A stretch of DNA of 64,000 nt from an uncultured Crocinitomix sp. (GTDB taxonomy: Bacteria; Bacteroidota; Bacteroidia; Flavobacteriales_D; Crocinitomicaceae): positions 43,765-107,764 of the forward strand of contig CAKZON010000055.1 of assembly GCA_937136425.1 (NCBI GenBank). Direction: 5' to 3'. This document shows positions 52,424 through 63,006 of the stretch, piece by piece (positions within the stretch are counted from its first letter, which is position 1; each line of letters starts with the position of its first letter). The translations under genes were made by a program, and so were the position numbers. The notes under the pieces are model-generated. The model was not told where the DNA came from and did no database searches. It saw only the letters and a list, made by a program, of their open reading frames with translations.

Positions 52424-53104
52424 ATGGCAAAAAGTAAAAAACAAACGAAAGCTCAGGCTAAGACGGATGAGTTAGAGCAATTAACATCTACTGAGAGTTT
52501 CATTGATCAATATAAGAAGCCTCTCGCTATTGGTGTTGGAGCTATAGTCGTAATAATTTTAGGTATTATTGGATACCAAAAATTTATTTCAGAGCCGCAC
52601 GAGCTAGAATCGAGAGAAGCATATTGGCCAGCTTATTATGAATTTGAACAAGATTCTTTAGGATTAGCTATTTCAGGATCTGAGGATTTTGATGGAATGG
52701 AAGAAATTGCTGACGAATACTCAGGTACTTCTGGTGGAAACATTGCTAACTATACCATGGCACTTGCTGCAATGGATCAAGGTGCATTCGAAGATGCTAT
52801 TGATTATTTTGACGAATGTGATTTTGAAGACATTATTGTTGGATCAATGGTAATTGGCTTAAAAGGAGATTGCTATGTAGAGTTAGATGATTATTCAACT
52901 GCGGCTGGATTGTTTGAAGAAGCTGCATCAAGAGAAGTTAATGAATTTACTTCGCCAATGTATTTAATGAAAGCTGGATTAGCTTACGAGGCACTTGAAC
53001 AAAATGATGACGCTTTAGCGGCTTACGAAAAAATCAAGAAAGATTGGAGTAAGAGTGAGGAAGCTTTAGAAGTTGATAAGTATATAGCAAGAGTTAAAAA
53101 CTAA
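52424..53104 (+). CDS. Membrane-anchored tetratricopeptide protein (YfgM-like)
   Basis: A 226-residue protein with a basic N-terminus, one transmembrane helix (about 34-54, PLAIGVGAIVVIILGIIGYQ) and TPR-like repeats (GAFEDAIDYFDECD, STAAGLFEEAASRE, DDALAAYEKIKKDW). It resembles YfgM-type proteins that act in the periplasm. The ATG at 52424 is preferred over TTG 52379, since the -7 box overlaps the longer version. Its stop overlaps the ribH start by 1 base (TAATG). Confidence 0.85.
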   Translation: MAKSKKQTKAQAKTDELEQLTSTESFIDQYKKPLAIGVGAIVVIILGIIGYQKFISEPHELESREAYWPAYYEFEQDSLGLAISGSEDFDGMEEIADEYSGTSGGNIANYTMALAAMDQGAFEDAIDYFDECDFEDIIVGSMVIGLKGDCYVELDDYSTAAGLFEEAASREVNEFTSPMYLMKAGLAYEALEQNDDALAAYEKIKKDWSKSEEALEVDKYIARVKN

Positions 53105-53598
53105 TGGCTACAGCAAATAAAAATTTATCTCAATACGAGAAAGGAACTATTCCTAACGGTGCCGATTTTAGAATCGGCATTGTTGTTTCAGAATGGAATG
53201 ATGACATTACAACCCCTTTAATGAGTGGGGCAATTGAGGCCTTGCGAGAGAATGGCGTCAAGAAAAAAAATATAATTGTTAAAAACGTACCCGGTACGTT
53301 TGAATTGCCTTTAGGCTGTCAGTTTTTACTAGAAGCTGATCAGGACTTAGATGGAGTCATTGCCATTGGATGCGTTATTCAAGGTGAAACAAAACATTTT
53401 GACTTTGTCTGTCAAGGAGCCACACAAGGTATTATGGCTGTGAACATGGAATATAATACACCCGTTTCTTTTTGTGTATTAACAGACAATACCAAACAAC
53501 AGTCTATAGATCGTTCTGGCGGTAAACATGGCAATAAAGGAATTGAATGTGCCGTATCGCTTTTAAAAATGATTGGTTTACAAGAAGAGTTAAGCTAG
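53104..53598 (+). CDS. ribH: 6,7-dimethyl-8-ribityllumazine synthase
   Basis: Forms dimethylribityllumazine in riboflavin synthesis. The 164-residue protein shows VSEWNDDITTPLMSGAIEAL, VPGTFELPLGCQFL, GCVIQGETKHFDFVCQGA (catalytic His) and PVSFCVLTDNT. Full length. Translation coupled to the TPR gene, a known Bacteroidota arrangement. No FMN riboswitch seen upstream. Confidence 0.95.
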   Translation: MATANKNLSQYEKGTIPNGADFRIGIVVSEWNDDITTPLMSGAIEALRENGVKKKNIIVKNVPGTFELPLGCQFLLEADQDLDGVIAIGCVIQGETKHFDFVCQGATQGIMAVNMEYNTPVSFCVLTDNTKQQSIDRSGGKHGNKGIECAVSLLKMIGLQEELS

Positions 53599-53617
53599 AA
53601 CCCCTGTTCCCTATTAT

Positions 53618-53941
53618 ATGTTAGGCATATTAGTCATGTTTTATGTAGGGAAATCCTTTTTTGATTTAGCATACAGATTTAATAAAGAAGTTTGGCTTCA
53701 ATGGGTATTGGGGTTTATGGGAATTGGCATGTACTACCTTGGAACCTTTATTGGAGGTGTTTTATTAGGTGTTGCCGAAGCATATGGGTGGATATATGTT
53801 TCAAACATGAGTGATATCGCTATAGCCTTTTTGGGACTTCCATTTGGTTTATTAGCCTGCGTTATTTTCTATTATCTTCTTAAACGATACTATAGTAAAA
53901 CGAAAACTCAAATTGATCCCAATATCTTAGATGACATTTAA
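53618..53941 (+). CDS. Two- or three-helix membrane protein, unknown function
   Basis: A 107-residue protein with three hydrophobic segments (about 1-15, 30-53, 67-90) and a basic tail. Nineteen bases after ribH on the same strand. Its end overlaps the convergent AlkA-like gene by 15 bases. Not recognised. Confidence 0.65.
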   Translation: MLGILVMFYVGKSFFDLAYRFNKEVWLQWVLGFMGIGMYYLGTFIGGVLLGVAEAYGWIYVSNMSDIAIAFLGLPFGLLACVIFYYLLKRYYSKTKTQIDPNILDDI

Positions 53942-54556
53942 GGTTGATCCCCACAAATACTTACTTGCCAAACTGCAATAAGGTTCCCAACTTTCCGCAA
54001 TAGCTAACATTTGTTTTCTGAGCTCTTTTTTTTCTCCTTTCAAATTATAATGACCAATCATTTTTGTTTGAATTCCTAAATCGTCAACAGGAAATACATT
54101 TGGCCGGTCCATTGGAAACATTAACACCATTTGCACTGTCCACTTCCCTACTCCTTTAATTTGCGTTAAATAAGCAATAATTTCATCATCTGTTTTTGCG
54201 CTTAACAATTCAAAATCCATCCCATTTTCAATTGAGAATGTAGCTACATTTCGCAAATAGTTTGCTTTCTGTCGTGACAATCCTACACCTCTTAAAACTT
54301 CATCTGTTTCTTGCTGCAAAACACAATCAGTTGGATACTGATCTGGAAAAAGATCTAAAAATCGTTGCCAAATTATAGCAGCGACCTTAACTGATAGCTG
54401 TTGCGAAACAATTGATTGCAATAAATCAAAATAAATATCAACACTTGGCTCAGGTACTATTGGATCCTTTACAGATTCAATTATTTGTTTCAGCCTAGCA
54501 TCTTTCTCTTTCAAGATTTCCGCAATTTCGTCGTATGGTTTTTCTGAGTTAATCAT
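53927..54556 (-). CDS. DNA-3-methyladenine glycosylase (AlkA/HhH-GPD family)
   Basis: Excises alkylated bases. The 209-residue protein has QSIVSQQLSVKVA, the helix-hairpin-helix IKGVGKWTVQM (about 133-143) and the catalytic Asp in FPVDDLGI (Asp159). No 4Fe-4S cluster Cys. Short form lacking the N-terminal domain of E. coli AlkA. Confidence 0.9.
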   Translation of the reverse strand: MINSEKPYDEIAEILKEKDARLKQIIESVKDPIVPEPSVDIYFDLLQSIVSQQLSVKVAAIIWQRFLDLFPDQYPTDCVLQQETDEVLRGVGLSRQKANYLRNVATFSIENGMDFELLSAKTDDEIIAYLTQIKGVGKWTVQMVLMFPMDRPNVFPVDDLGIQTKMIGHYNLKGEKKELRKQMLAIAESWEPYCSLASKYLWGSTLNVI

Positions 54557-54670
54557 TCTTTAAAAATAGTGGTTTCATTTTAATTCAAACATACTGCACT
54601 CTTAACCCACTTATTAACATCCAGTTCCAAATTTTGTTAATCAATTGTCAATTTTTATTCATTTTTTTTG

Positions 54671-54700
54671 TTTGCAGGACCTAAATTTCGACTACCTTTG
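54671..54700 (+). promoter_or_regulatory. Promoter of pyrG (TTTG-N18-TACCTTTG)
   Basis: TTTG (54671-54674) and TACCTTTG (54693-54700), 18 bases apart: a full match to the Bacteroidota -33/-7 pattern, 25 bases before the pyrG start. Confidence 0.75.
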
Positions 54701-54710
54701 ACCCCCGTAG

Positions 54711-56336
<1,626 letters not shown>

Positions 56337-56428
56337 TAGTTCTAAAATATCTTCAATCCTCATTCGTCATTCACACGTAGAGAAGCATAATAAGTGCTTA
56401 ATCTTAATGCAGAAAACAGAATAAATAT

Positions 56429-56436
56429 TAATTTTG
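56429..56436 (+). promoter_or_regulatory. -7 box TAATTTTG before yidC
   Basis: Exact TAnnTTTG match followed by CAC, 39 bases before the yidC start. Confidence 0.5.
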
Positions 56437-56475
56437 CACGCGCCTACGGAAAAGTAGACATAAATTTATTTTACA

Positions 56476-58431
56476 ATGGATAAAAGATCAATCATAGGTT
56501 TATTGATAATTGGAGTAATCCTTTTCGCATTCAGTTATTTGAATGCTGAAAAACCAACAGGTGATAAGCAAACTAAAACAGCTCTAACTGATTCAATTCA
56601 GCAAGAACTTCCTGATACATTAGTTGCTGATATGGATACAATTGCTGCAGTTGAAGCTCCAGTGAATTCATTAGTACCGGTATTAAACGAAGATGGTGAT
56701 CATTTAACAAACAATATTGGTCAGTTCAGATATAACGATACGATTACAGGACTTGATACTCTTTTAAATGAGAAATTAACAGACCTACAGCCAGAGCCAA
56801 TTGTTGAAGCTGTACCAAAAGGACCTGAAGAAACGGTTAGAATTGAAAATGACGTTATTGCCGTTGATATTTCTAATAAAGGTGGACGAATAGTTAATGT
56901 ACTTTTGAAGAATTATTTGACTTATGATTCTTATGTAAATAAAATTGACAAACCGTTACAACTGTTTGATCGTCATTCAACTTATGGAATCGATTTCTTT
57001 GAAGGAGATAAAAAATTAAACTCGCAAGATTTTGACTTTAATATCGTAAGCCACACAGCTAACAGTGCTAAAGTTGTGATGATTAACCCTACTGGTAAAA
57101 AAATCATTTACACTTATGAATTGACTGATGGAAAATATGATGTTGATTTAGGTATTAGCTTCAAAGGTTTTTCTGATAGAGATGCTGCAGATTTAGATTT
57201 CGTATCTGACTTTAAATTATTATCAACTGAGAAGCACCTTCCGTCAGAGCAACGTGTAAGTACTTTGTTTTATAAATACGAAGAAGATTCTTACGACTAT
57301 TTGTCAATTGCTGGTGATGATGAAGAAGAACTTGAAGAAACAACGCAATGGGTAGCTTATAAGCAAAGTTATTTCTCTGCTATCTTAATGAGTAAAACAG
57401 GATTCAAACCTGGTAATGGTTCTAAAATTGAAGTTATCAACCTAGATGAGTCTGACACTACTTATATCAAGCAATACAAGTCTAATCTAGATTTAGGAAT
57501 TACTAACATCAACAACACTGTTGAGTTAGAATGGTATTTTGGACCAAATGATTATGATGAGCTAGCAACATACGAAAACGGTAGTGAAGATGTTGTAGAT
57601 TTAGGTTGGGGATTATTTAGATGGATTAATGTTTACTTTATGCGTCCTATTTTCCTTTGGATTTTAGGTTGGGGAGTTGGAGCAGGAATTGCAATTTTAT
57701 TATTGACAGTATTTGTAAAACTTTTGTTAAGTCCTGTAAACTATAAAATGTACAAATCATCAGCAATGATGAAAGTATTGCGTCCTGAGATAGAGAAAAT
57801 CACAAAGAAATTCCCTAAGAAAGAAGACGCAATGAAAAAGCAACAGGAGACCATGGCACTTTACAGGGAAACCGGAGTTAGTCCAATGGCAGGTTGTGTA
57901 CCAATGTTGGTTCAAATGCCCATTCTCTTTGCTATTTTCCGATTATTCCCATCAGAAATAGGTTTACGTCAAAAAGGGTTCCTTTGGGCTGAAGATTTAT
58001 CAACATACGATTCTGTACTTAACTTAGGATTTGATATTCCTTTCTATGGAGATCACGTAAGTTTATTCACACTATTAATGGCTGCAACCACATTATTGTA
58101 TACACATTACAACAGTAACAACATGCAGCAGCCAACAATGGAAGGAATGCCAAACATGAAATATATCATGTACTTCTTCCCATTCATGATGATCTTCTTC
58201 TTTAACAGTTATTCTTCAGGATTGAGTTATTACTACTTCATTTCAACATTAATGACAATTGGAATTATGTTCTCTATCAAGAAATTCATGTTAGATGAAG
58301 ATAAAATTCATGCTAAAGTTGAAGCTAATAGAGCAAACCCAAAGAAGAAAAAGGGCAAATCTAAGTTTCAACAACGATTAGAAGAAGCGCAGAAAATGCA
58401 GCAAGAAAAGCAAAAAAACAAAAAGCGATAA
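56476..58431 (+). CDS. yidC: Membrane protein insertase YidC
   Basis: Inserts inner-membrane proteins with or without SecYEG. The 651-residue protein has an N-terminal membrane anchor (about 5-23), an acidic periplasmic P1 domain (about 110-370), then the conserved core (LSPVNYKMYKSSAMMKVLRPEIEKI, MALYRETGVSPMAGCVPMLVQMP) and a long basic C-terminal tail (KKKGKSKFQQRLEE...KNKKR). The tail can dock the ribosome. Confidence 0.96.
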   Translation: MDKRSIIGLLIIGVILFAFSYLNAEKPTGDKQTKTALTDSIQQELPDTLVADMDTIAAVEAPVNSLVPVLNEDGDHLTNNIGQFRYNDTITGLDTLLNEKLTDLQPEPIVEAVPKGPEETVRIENDVIAVDISNKGGRIVNVLLKNYLTYDSYVNKIDKPLQLFDRHSTYGIDFFEGDKKLNSQDFDFNIVSHTANSAKVVMINPTGKKIIYTYELTDGKYDVDLGISFKGFSDRDAADLDFVSDFKLLSTEKHLPSEQRVSTLFYKYEEDSYDYLSIAGDDEEELEETTQWVAYKQSYFSAILMSKTGFKPGNGSKIEVINLDESDTTYIKQYKSNLDLGITNINNTVELEWYFGPNDYDELATYENGSEDVVDLGWGLFRWINVYFMRPIFLWILGWGVGAGIAILLLTVFVKLLLSPVNYKMYKSSAMMKVLRPEIEKITKKFPKKEDAMKKQQETMALYRETGVSPMAGCVPMLVQMPILFAIFRLFPSEIGLRQKGFLWAEDLSTYDSVLNLGFDIPFYGDHVSLFTLLMAATTLLYTHYNSNNMQQPTMEGMPNMKYIMYFFPFMMIFFFNSYSSGLSYYYFISTLMTIGIMFSIKKFMLDEDKIHAKVEANRANPKKKKGKSKFQQRLEEAQKMQQEKQKNKKR

Positions 58432-58440
58432 AACACAAAC

Positions 58441-58457
58441 TCCAAATTAAATTTGGA
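58441..58457. repeat. Palindrome TCCAAATT-A-AATTTGGA after yidC
   Basis: Perfect 8-bp arms with a 1-base centre immediately downstream of yidC. No T-run follows, so terminator function is doubtful. Confidence 0.3.
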
Positions 58458-58544
58458 TCGTGCTTATACCCGTTTTAAGGTATTTTGTCGAATAGTGAGA
58501 AAAATGAAGTTTTGAGACTTCAAAAAGCCGTAACTTAGTACCGC

Positions 58545-59678
58545 ATGGAAAAAGAAAAAAGCACCTCAACAGCAATACCCGCATTTGTTCCCCCGAAATT
58601 CTCAACGAAAGTTGGAAAGGAATTTAACGCGACTTTAAAAAAGCGTGTTCGAGCTTACTTTAAGGACAACAATATCTCAAAATATGCTAATGCCAACATG
58701 AAGTTCAAAACGGTCTTTATGTTGTCACTTTATTTTGTTCCGTATTTTTTAATGATTACTGGAACAATAACTAATATTTGGGGAGTTATTCTTTGTTGGG
58801 CACTTCTTGGGTTTGGTATGGCAGGAATTGGAATGACGATTATTCATGATGCCAATCACGGAGCTTATTCAAAAAACAAGACGGTTAACTATTTGTTAGG
58901 GCGTTGTGTTAACTTAGTTGGAGCATTTGCTCCTAATTGGAAAATACAGCATAATGTATTGCACCATACTTATACTAACATTCAACATTTTGATGAAGAT
59001 GTTGATCCACCAGTTCCAATTATTAGATTTACACCACACGATAAGTATCGTAAAATTCACAGATTCCAGTTTTTATACGCTTGGTTTTTCTACAGTTTAA
59101 TGACTGTATCTTGGATTACGATTAAGGATTGGCAGCAATTATTCCGTTATAAAAAGATGGGGTTAACTAAAAATGAAAATGAGAAATTCTCCTCATTATT
59201 CATGGAACTACTCATCTCTAAAGTGTTTTACTACACATACATCCTTGTATTACCAATCATTTTCTTAGACATTCCTTGGTGGGGTATCGTATTATTACTT
59301 TTATTGAAGCAGATGATTTCAGGGTTTACATTAGCCATTGTATTTATTCTTGCTCATGTAGTGCCAGATGCTGCTTTCCCTAAACCAGATAAAGACTTGA
59401 AAATGGAGAACAGCTGGGCTATTCATCAATTAGAGACCACTTCAAATTTTAGTCCTAAAAGTAGAATATTTCAATGGTTTATTGGTGGACTTAACTTTCA
59501 GGTTGAACATCACCTATTCCCCAATATTTGCCATGTTCATTATAAAAAACTATCTAAGATAGTCAAAGAAACGGCCTTAGAATTCGGGCTGCCTTATTAT
59601 TCTGAACCAACATTTTTAAGTGCTGTTCGAAGTCATTCTAAGATGTTGTACAAGCTTGGAAAGCCCACTGCGAGTTAA
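58545..59678 (+). CDS. Front-end-type fatty acid desaturase, copy 1
   Basis: A 377-residue di-iron membrane desaturase with His boxes HDANH (101-105), HNVLHH (136-141) and QVEHH (about 325). The Gln in the third box marks front-end (linoleoyl-CoA desaturase-like) enzymes. No fused cytochrome b5. Near-identical in layout to the next gene. May introduce double bases between an existing bond and the carboxyl end. Confidence 0.9.
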   Translation: MEKEKSTSTAIPAFVPPKFSTKVGKEFNATLKKRVRAYFKDNNISKYANANMKFKTVFMLSLYFVPYFLMITGTITNIWGVILCWALLGFGMAGIGMTIIHDANHGAYSKNKTVNYLLGRCVNLVGAFAPNWKIQHNVLHHTYTNIQHFDEDVDPPVPIIRFTPHDKYRKIHRFQFLYAWFFYSLMTVSWITIKDWQQLFRYKKMGLTKNENEKFSSLFMELLISKVFYYTYILVLPIIFLDIPWWGIVLLLLLKQMISGFTLAIVFILAHVVPDAAFPKPDKDLKMENSWAIHQLETTSNFSPKSRIFQWFIGGLNFQVEHHLFPNICHVHYKKLSKIVKETALEFGLPYYSEPTFLSAVRSHSKMLYKLGKPTAS

Positions 59679-59749
59679 ATTTTAGAGTCGTCCATGATGG
59701 ACTGTTCATAAAAGAAATGCGGTTACAAAGCCAATCGAACTAAAAAGGT

Positions 59750-59757
59750 TACCTTTG
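59750..59757 (+). promoter_or_regulatory. -7 box TACCTTTG before desaturase copy 2
   Basis: Exact TAnnTTTG match, 24 bases ahead of the start codon, suggesting copy 2 has its own promoter. Confidence 0.5.
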
Positions 59758-59781
59758 TAGCTCAAGAAACTTAAAAATAAA

Positions 59782-60909
59782 ATGGAGAACAAGACGCAAG
59801 CATTAAAGCCCATTAAATTTTCACCGAAAATTGGTCGCGATTTCAATTCGACATTGAAAAAAAGAGTTCGAGCATATTTCAAGGATAATAATATCTCTAA
59901 ACATGCCAATACCAATATGAAAATCAAAACGGTTTTCATGATTTCATTATACTTCACACCGTATATTTTAATGATTACTGGTGTAGTTACCAATATTTGG
60001 TTAATTGCTGCATGTTGGGCTTTTATGGGATTAGGTATTGCAGGTATTGGTTTATCGATCATGCATGATGCCAATCATGGTGCTTATTCGAAAAATGAAA
60101 ACGTAAATTATATCATTGGGCGTATTGTTAATCTAGTTGGTGGTTATGCTCCTACCTGGAAAATACAACACAATATCTTACATCATACTTACACTAACAT
60201 TCATGGTTATGATGAAGATGTTTCTCCAGCAGTATCTCTATTGCGTTTTTCTCCAGCAGACAAACATATTCCAATTCACAGATTCCAGTTTATTTACGCA
60301 TGGTTTTTCTATAGCCTTATGACTGTAATGTGGATGACTACAAAAGATTTTCAGCAGTTATTTCGCTATAAGAAAATGGGACTTACTAAAACTGAAAGTG
60401 CCAACTTTGGAAAACTATTTTTTGAACTAATTACGAGTAAAATTATCTTTTATGTATACGTAATTATAATACCAATGCTTGTTTTAGACATTCCTTGGTG
60501 GGCAACACTTGCATTTGTATTTATGATGCAACTAATCGCAGGGTTTATATTGGCTATTGTTTTCCAACCTGCACATGTTGTTCCTGAAACTAACTTCCCT
60601 ATTCCAGAAAAAGATTTGACTATTGAAAACAATTGGGCTATTCATCAGTTGGAAACAACCTCTAACTTTGCTCCAAAAAGCACAATACTATATTGGTTAG
60701 TTGGAGGATTAAATTATCAAGTAGAGCATCATTTATTCCCGAATATTTGTCACGTTCATTATAAAAAGCTTTCTAAAATTGTTAAAGAAACTGCAGAAGA
60801 GTTTAGCGTACCTTATCACTCTGAACCTACTTTTTTCAGTGCACTTAGAAGCCACGGAAAAATGCTCAAGCAATTGGGTGTTGCTCCAAAAGCAGAAGCG
60901 ACTACATAA
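59782..60909 (+). CDS. Front-end-type fatty acid desaturase, copy 2
   Basis: A 375-residue paralogue sharing most residues with copy 1, including FNSTLKKRVRAYFKDNNISK, HDANHGAYSKN, HNILHHTYTN and QVEHHLFPNICHVHY. It differs in membrane segments and at QPAHVVPETNFP versus LAHVVPDAAFP, so specificity may differ. Own -7 box upstream. Confidence 0.9.
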   Translation: MENKTQALKPIKFSPKIGRDFNSTLKKRVRAYFKDNNISKHANTNMKIKTVFMISLYFTPYILMITGVVTNIWLIAACWAFMGLGIAGIGLSIMHDANHGAYSKNENVNYIIGRIVNLVGGYAPTWKIQHNILHHTYTNIHGYDEDVSPAVSLLRFSPADKHIPIHRFQFIYAWFFYSLMTVMWMTTKDFQQLFRYKKMGLTKTESANFGKLFFELITSKIIFYVYVIIIPMLVLDIPWWATLAFVFMMQLIAGFILAIVFQPAHVVPETNFPIPEKDLTIENNWAIHQLETTSNFAPKSTILYWLVGGLNYQVEHHLFPNICHVHYKKLSKIVKETAEEFSVPYHSEPTFFSALRSHGKMLKQLGVAPKAEATT

Positions 60910-60958
60910 TTCAAATTACGTTTAGAACTTCCGCCTCATTAATTGGAATACTCACCGT

Positions 60959-60966
60959 TACATTTG
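60959..60966 (+). promoter_or_regulatory. -7 box TACATTTG
   Basis: Exact TAnnTTTG match, 8 bases ahead of the 60975 start. Confidence 0.45.
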
Positions 60967-60974
60967 ATCTCTAA

Positions 60975-61532
60975 ATGAAAACATCAGTTAAATACGGAAT
61001 TTTCTTTTCCCTATTGTGGATCATAGTTGTACTATGTGCTTTTTTGACAGGACATTCTGTTGATTTTTTCCTAATCTCTGAAATCCTTAGTCTTCTCCTA
61101 TTAGTTGGAGCAATTTTTTTAGGTCTATTTATGACTAAAAAAGAAAAAGGATATGAAAAAGTTAATGCCCTAGAAGATTTTAAAGTTGCCATGCAGTCTG
61201 GCATTGTATACACCATTATTGTTACGGGTTTCATTTATGTTTATCACAACCAAATTGATACCTCTGTTAAACAAACTTTTATTGATCAACGGATAGAAGC
61301 TTTGCATGCCGAATATCCTGATGAAGCAAGTTTTCAAGGATTGCAGTTAGATGACCCTAAATGGGAGTCCTTTAGTTATGATGATTTTATAGAGAATCAA
61401 GAAGATCAAGCCACCTCATTTATAGGCCCATTCTTTACCTCATTCTTTCATTTGATGGTATTATTCATGTTCTCCCTTTTCTACTCCTTTTTCGTTATGC
61501 TAGTTATACGAAAAGTAATTTTGAGACAATAG
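60975..61532 (+). CDS. DUF4199-like membrane protein
   Basis: A 185-residue protein with hydrophobic segments at about 7-25, 32-53, 75-93 and 150-178, and a polar insert (about 95-150). The KEKGYEKVNALEDFKVAMQSG segment resembles DUF4199. Function unknown. Converges with mpl, 8 bases apart. Confidence 0.55.
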   Translation: MKTSVKYGIFFSLLWIIVVLCAFLTGHSVDFFLISEILSLLLLVGAIFLGLFMTKKEKGYEKVNALEDFKVAMQSGIVYTIIVTGFIYVYHNQIDTSVKQTFIDQRIEALHAEYPDEASFQGLQLDDPKWESFSYDDFIENQEDQATSFIGPFFTSFFHLMVLFMFSLFYSFFVMLVIRKVILRQ

Positions 61533-61540
61533 CGAATACC

Positions 61541-62899
61541 TTACGACTCTATCAGTTCTTTTGCAAAAGCATTTAAATCCACTCCGTGGAAATTTCCGGA
61601 ACTCATTAATAGCAAATTAGCATTGTCCCATGTGGTGCCTCTTAAACGTGCTACAATTTCGTCAGAATCGGTATACACCGTAACATTTTCTGTTCCAAAT
61701 GCAGTTTTAACCATTTCGACAGAAATAGGCTCTAACTTTTTGTGCTTAACAACATCATGCGAGAAATAAACCAATGCCTCATCAGCTTCTGCCATGCAGT
61801 TTTTATAATGTGGTAAAAAGTCTTTTTTTAAGGATGAAAATGTGTGAAGCTCCATACATGCCACTAATTTTCTATCAGGATATTGCTGTTTAACAGCTGC
61901 AACTGTTGCTTTCAACTTAGAAGGTGAATGGGCAAAATCTTTATAGCCATTACAAGTTTCATTTGATGCAATTAACTCAAGTCGTTTAGCCGCTCCTTTA
62001 AAACTTTGAATTGCTCTATAAAAATCCGCGTCAGAAACACCAATTTGATTCAGCATTAATTTAGCTCCCAACATATTTTGCAAATTATGATTGCCAAATA
62101 CATTTAACGGAATTCGATTTCCTTCGCTCAGAATAAATGTTTTACCGTCCACCAATTCATGATCTGGTATAGTGTATCCAATTGAAGAAATATCAGCTCG
62201 TAATTGAGGAATTATTTCCTTTATAGAGTCATCCTCTTCAAAATAAATCAAACTTCCGTTTGGTTCAATTTTATCGGTAAAAATTTTAAACTGCTCCACA
62301 TAATTATCAAAGGTTGGAAACACATTGATATGATCCCAAGCAATTCCGCTAATTAAAGCCACATGTGGTGCATACCAGTGAAACTTGGGTCTTCTATCAA
62401 TTGGTGAAGATAAGTATTCATCCCCTTCGATTACGATATATTCAGCATCAGACAATTGCACCATGCAATCAAACCCTTCTAAAAGAGCCCCCACTAAATA
62501 ATCAGTTTCAATATTCAATTGATCCATTACATGAAGCAACATTGAAGTTATCGTTGTTTTACCATGGCTACCGCCCACAACAATTCGCTTTTTATGCTTC
62601 GTTTGTTCGTAAACAAATTCAGGATAAGAATATATCTTCAGGCCTAATTCCTGAGCACGTAACAATTCAGGATTATCTACCCTAGCATGCATTCCTAAAA
62701 TAATGGCATCTATATTCGCACTAATAGCTTCGGGATTCCAACCAATTTGAGAAGGTAAAATACCATTTGATGCAAGGCGGCTCTTAGAAGGCTCAAATAT
62801 TTCGTCATCCGAACCTGTAACTTCATCCCCTTTTCTTTTTAGTGCTATTGCTAAATTGTGCATTGCACTGCCTCCTATTGCTATAAAATGAACACGCAT
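61541..62899 (-). CDS. mpl: UDP-MurNAc:L-Ala-gamma-D-Glu-meso-DAP ligase (Mpl)
   Basis: Recycles murein tripeptide onto UDP-MurNAc. The 452-residue Mur ligase has the N-terminal Rossmann start HFIAIGGSAMHNLAIAL, the ATP loop GGSHGKTT (109-116), IEGDEY, and GIAWDHINVFP. The IGGSAMHNLA start separates Mpl from MurC (IGGxGMSG). Full length for the family. Confidence 0.9.
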   Translation of the reverse strand: MRVHFIAIGGSAMHNLAIALKRKGDEVTGSDDEIFEPSKSRLASNGILPSQIGWNPEAISANIDAIILGMHARVDNPELLRAQELGLKIYSYPEFVYEQTKHKKRIVVGGSHGKTTITSMLLHVMDQLNIETDYLVGALLEGFDCMVQLSDAEYIVIEGDEYLSSPIDRRPKFHWYAPHVALISGIAWDHINVFPTFDNYVEQFKIFTDKIEPNGSLIYFEEDDSIKEIIPQLRADISSIGYTIPDHELVDGKTFILSEGNRIPLNVFGNHNLQNMLGAKLMLNQIGVSDADFYRAIQSFKGAAKRLELIASNETCNGYKDFAHSPSKLKATVAAVKQQYPDRKLVACMELHTFSSLKKDFLPHYKNCMAEADEALVYFSHDVVKHKKLEPISVEMVKTAFGTENVTVYTDSDEIVARLRGTTWDNANLLLMSSGNFHGVDLNAFAKELIES

Positions 62900-63006
62900 A
62901 ATGGTATATTTTATACTAAATTCATGAAAATACCGCTAGCATCCATTAAAAAAAAGGATAGTTTTCAACAGGCTTTATTGAACGAAGAAAGATTCTGGAT
63001 TAGCTT

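Noticed and set aside
52940..53104. FMN riboswitch before ribH
   Set aside because: ribH overlaps the end of the TPR gene by 1 base, leaving no leader for a riboswitch.
58506..58521. Hairpin GAAGT-N6-ACTTC before desaturase copy 1
   Set aside because: Only a 5-bp stem and no T-run or conserved context; likely chance.
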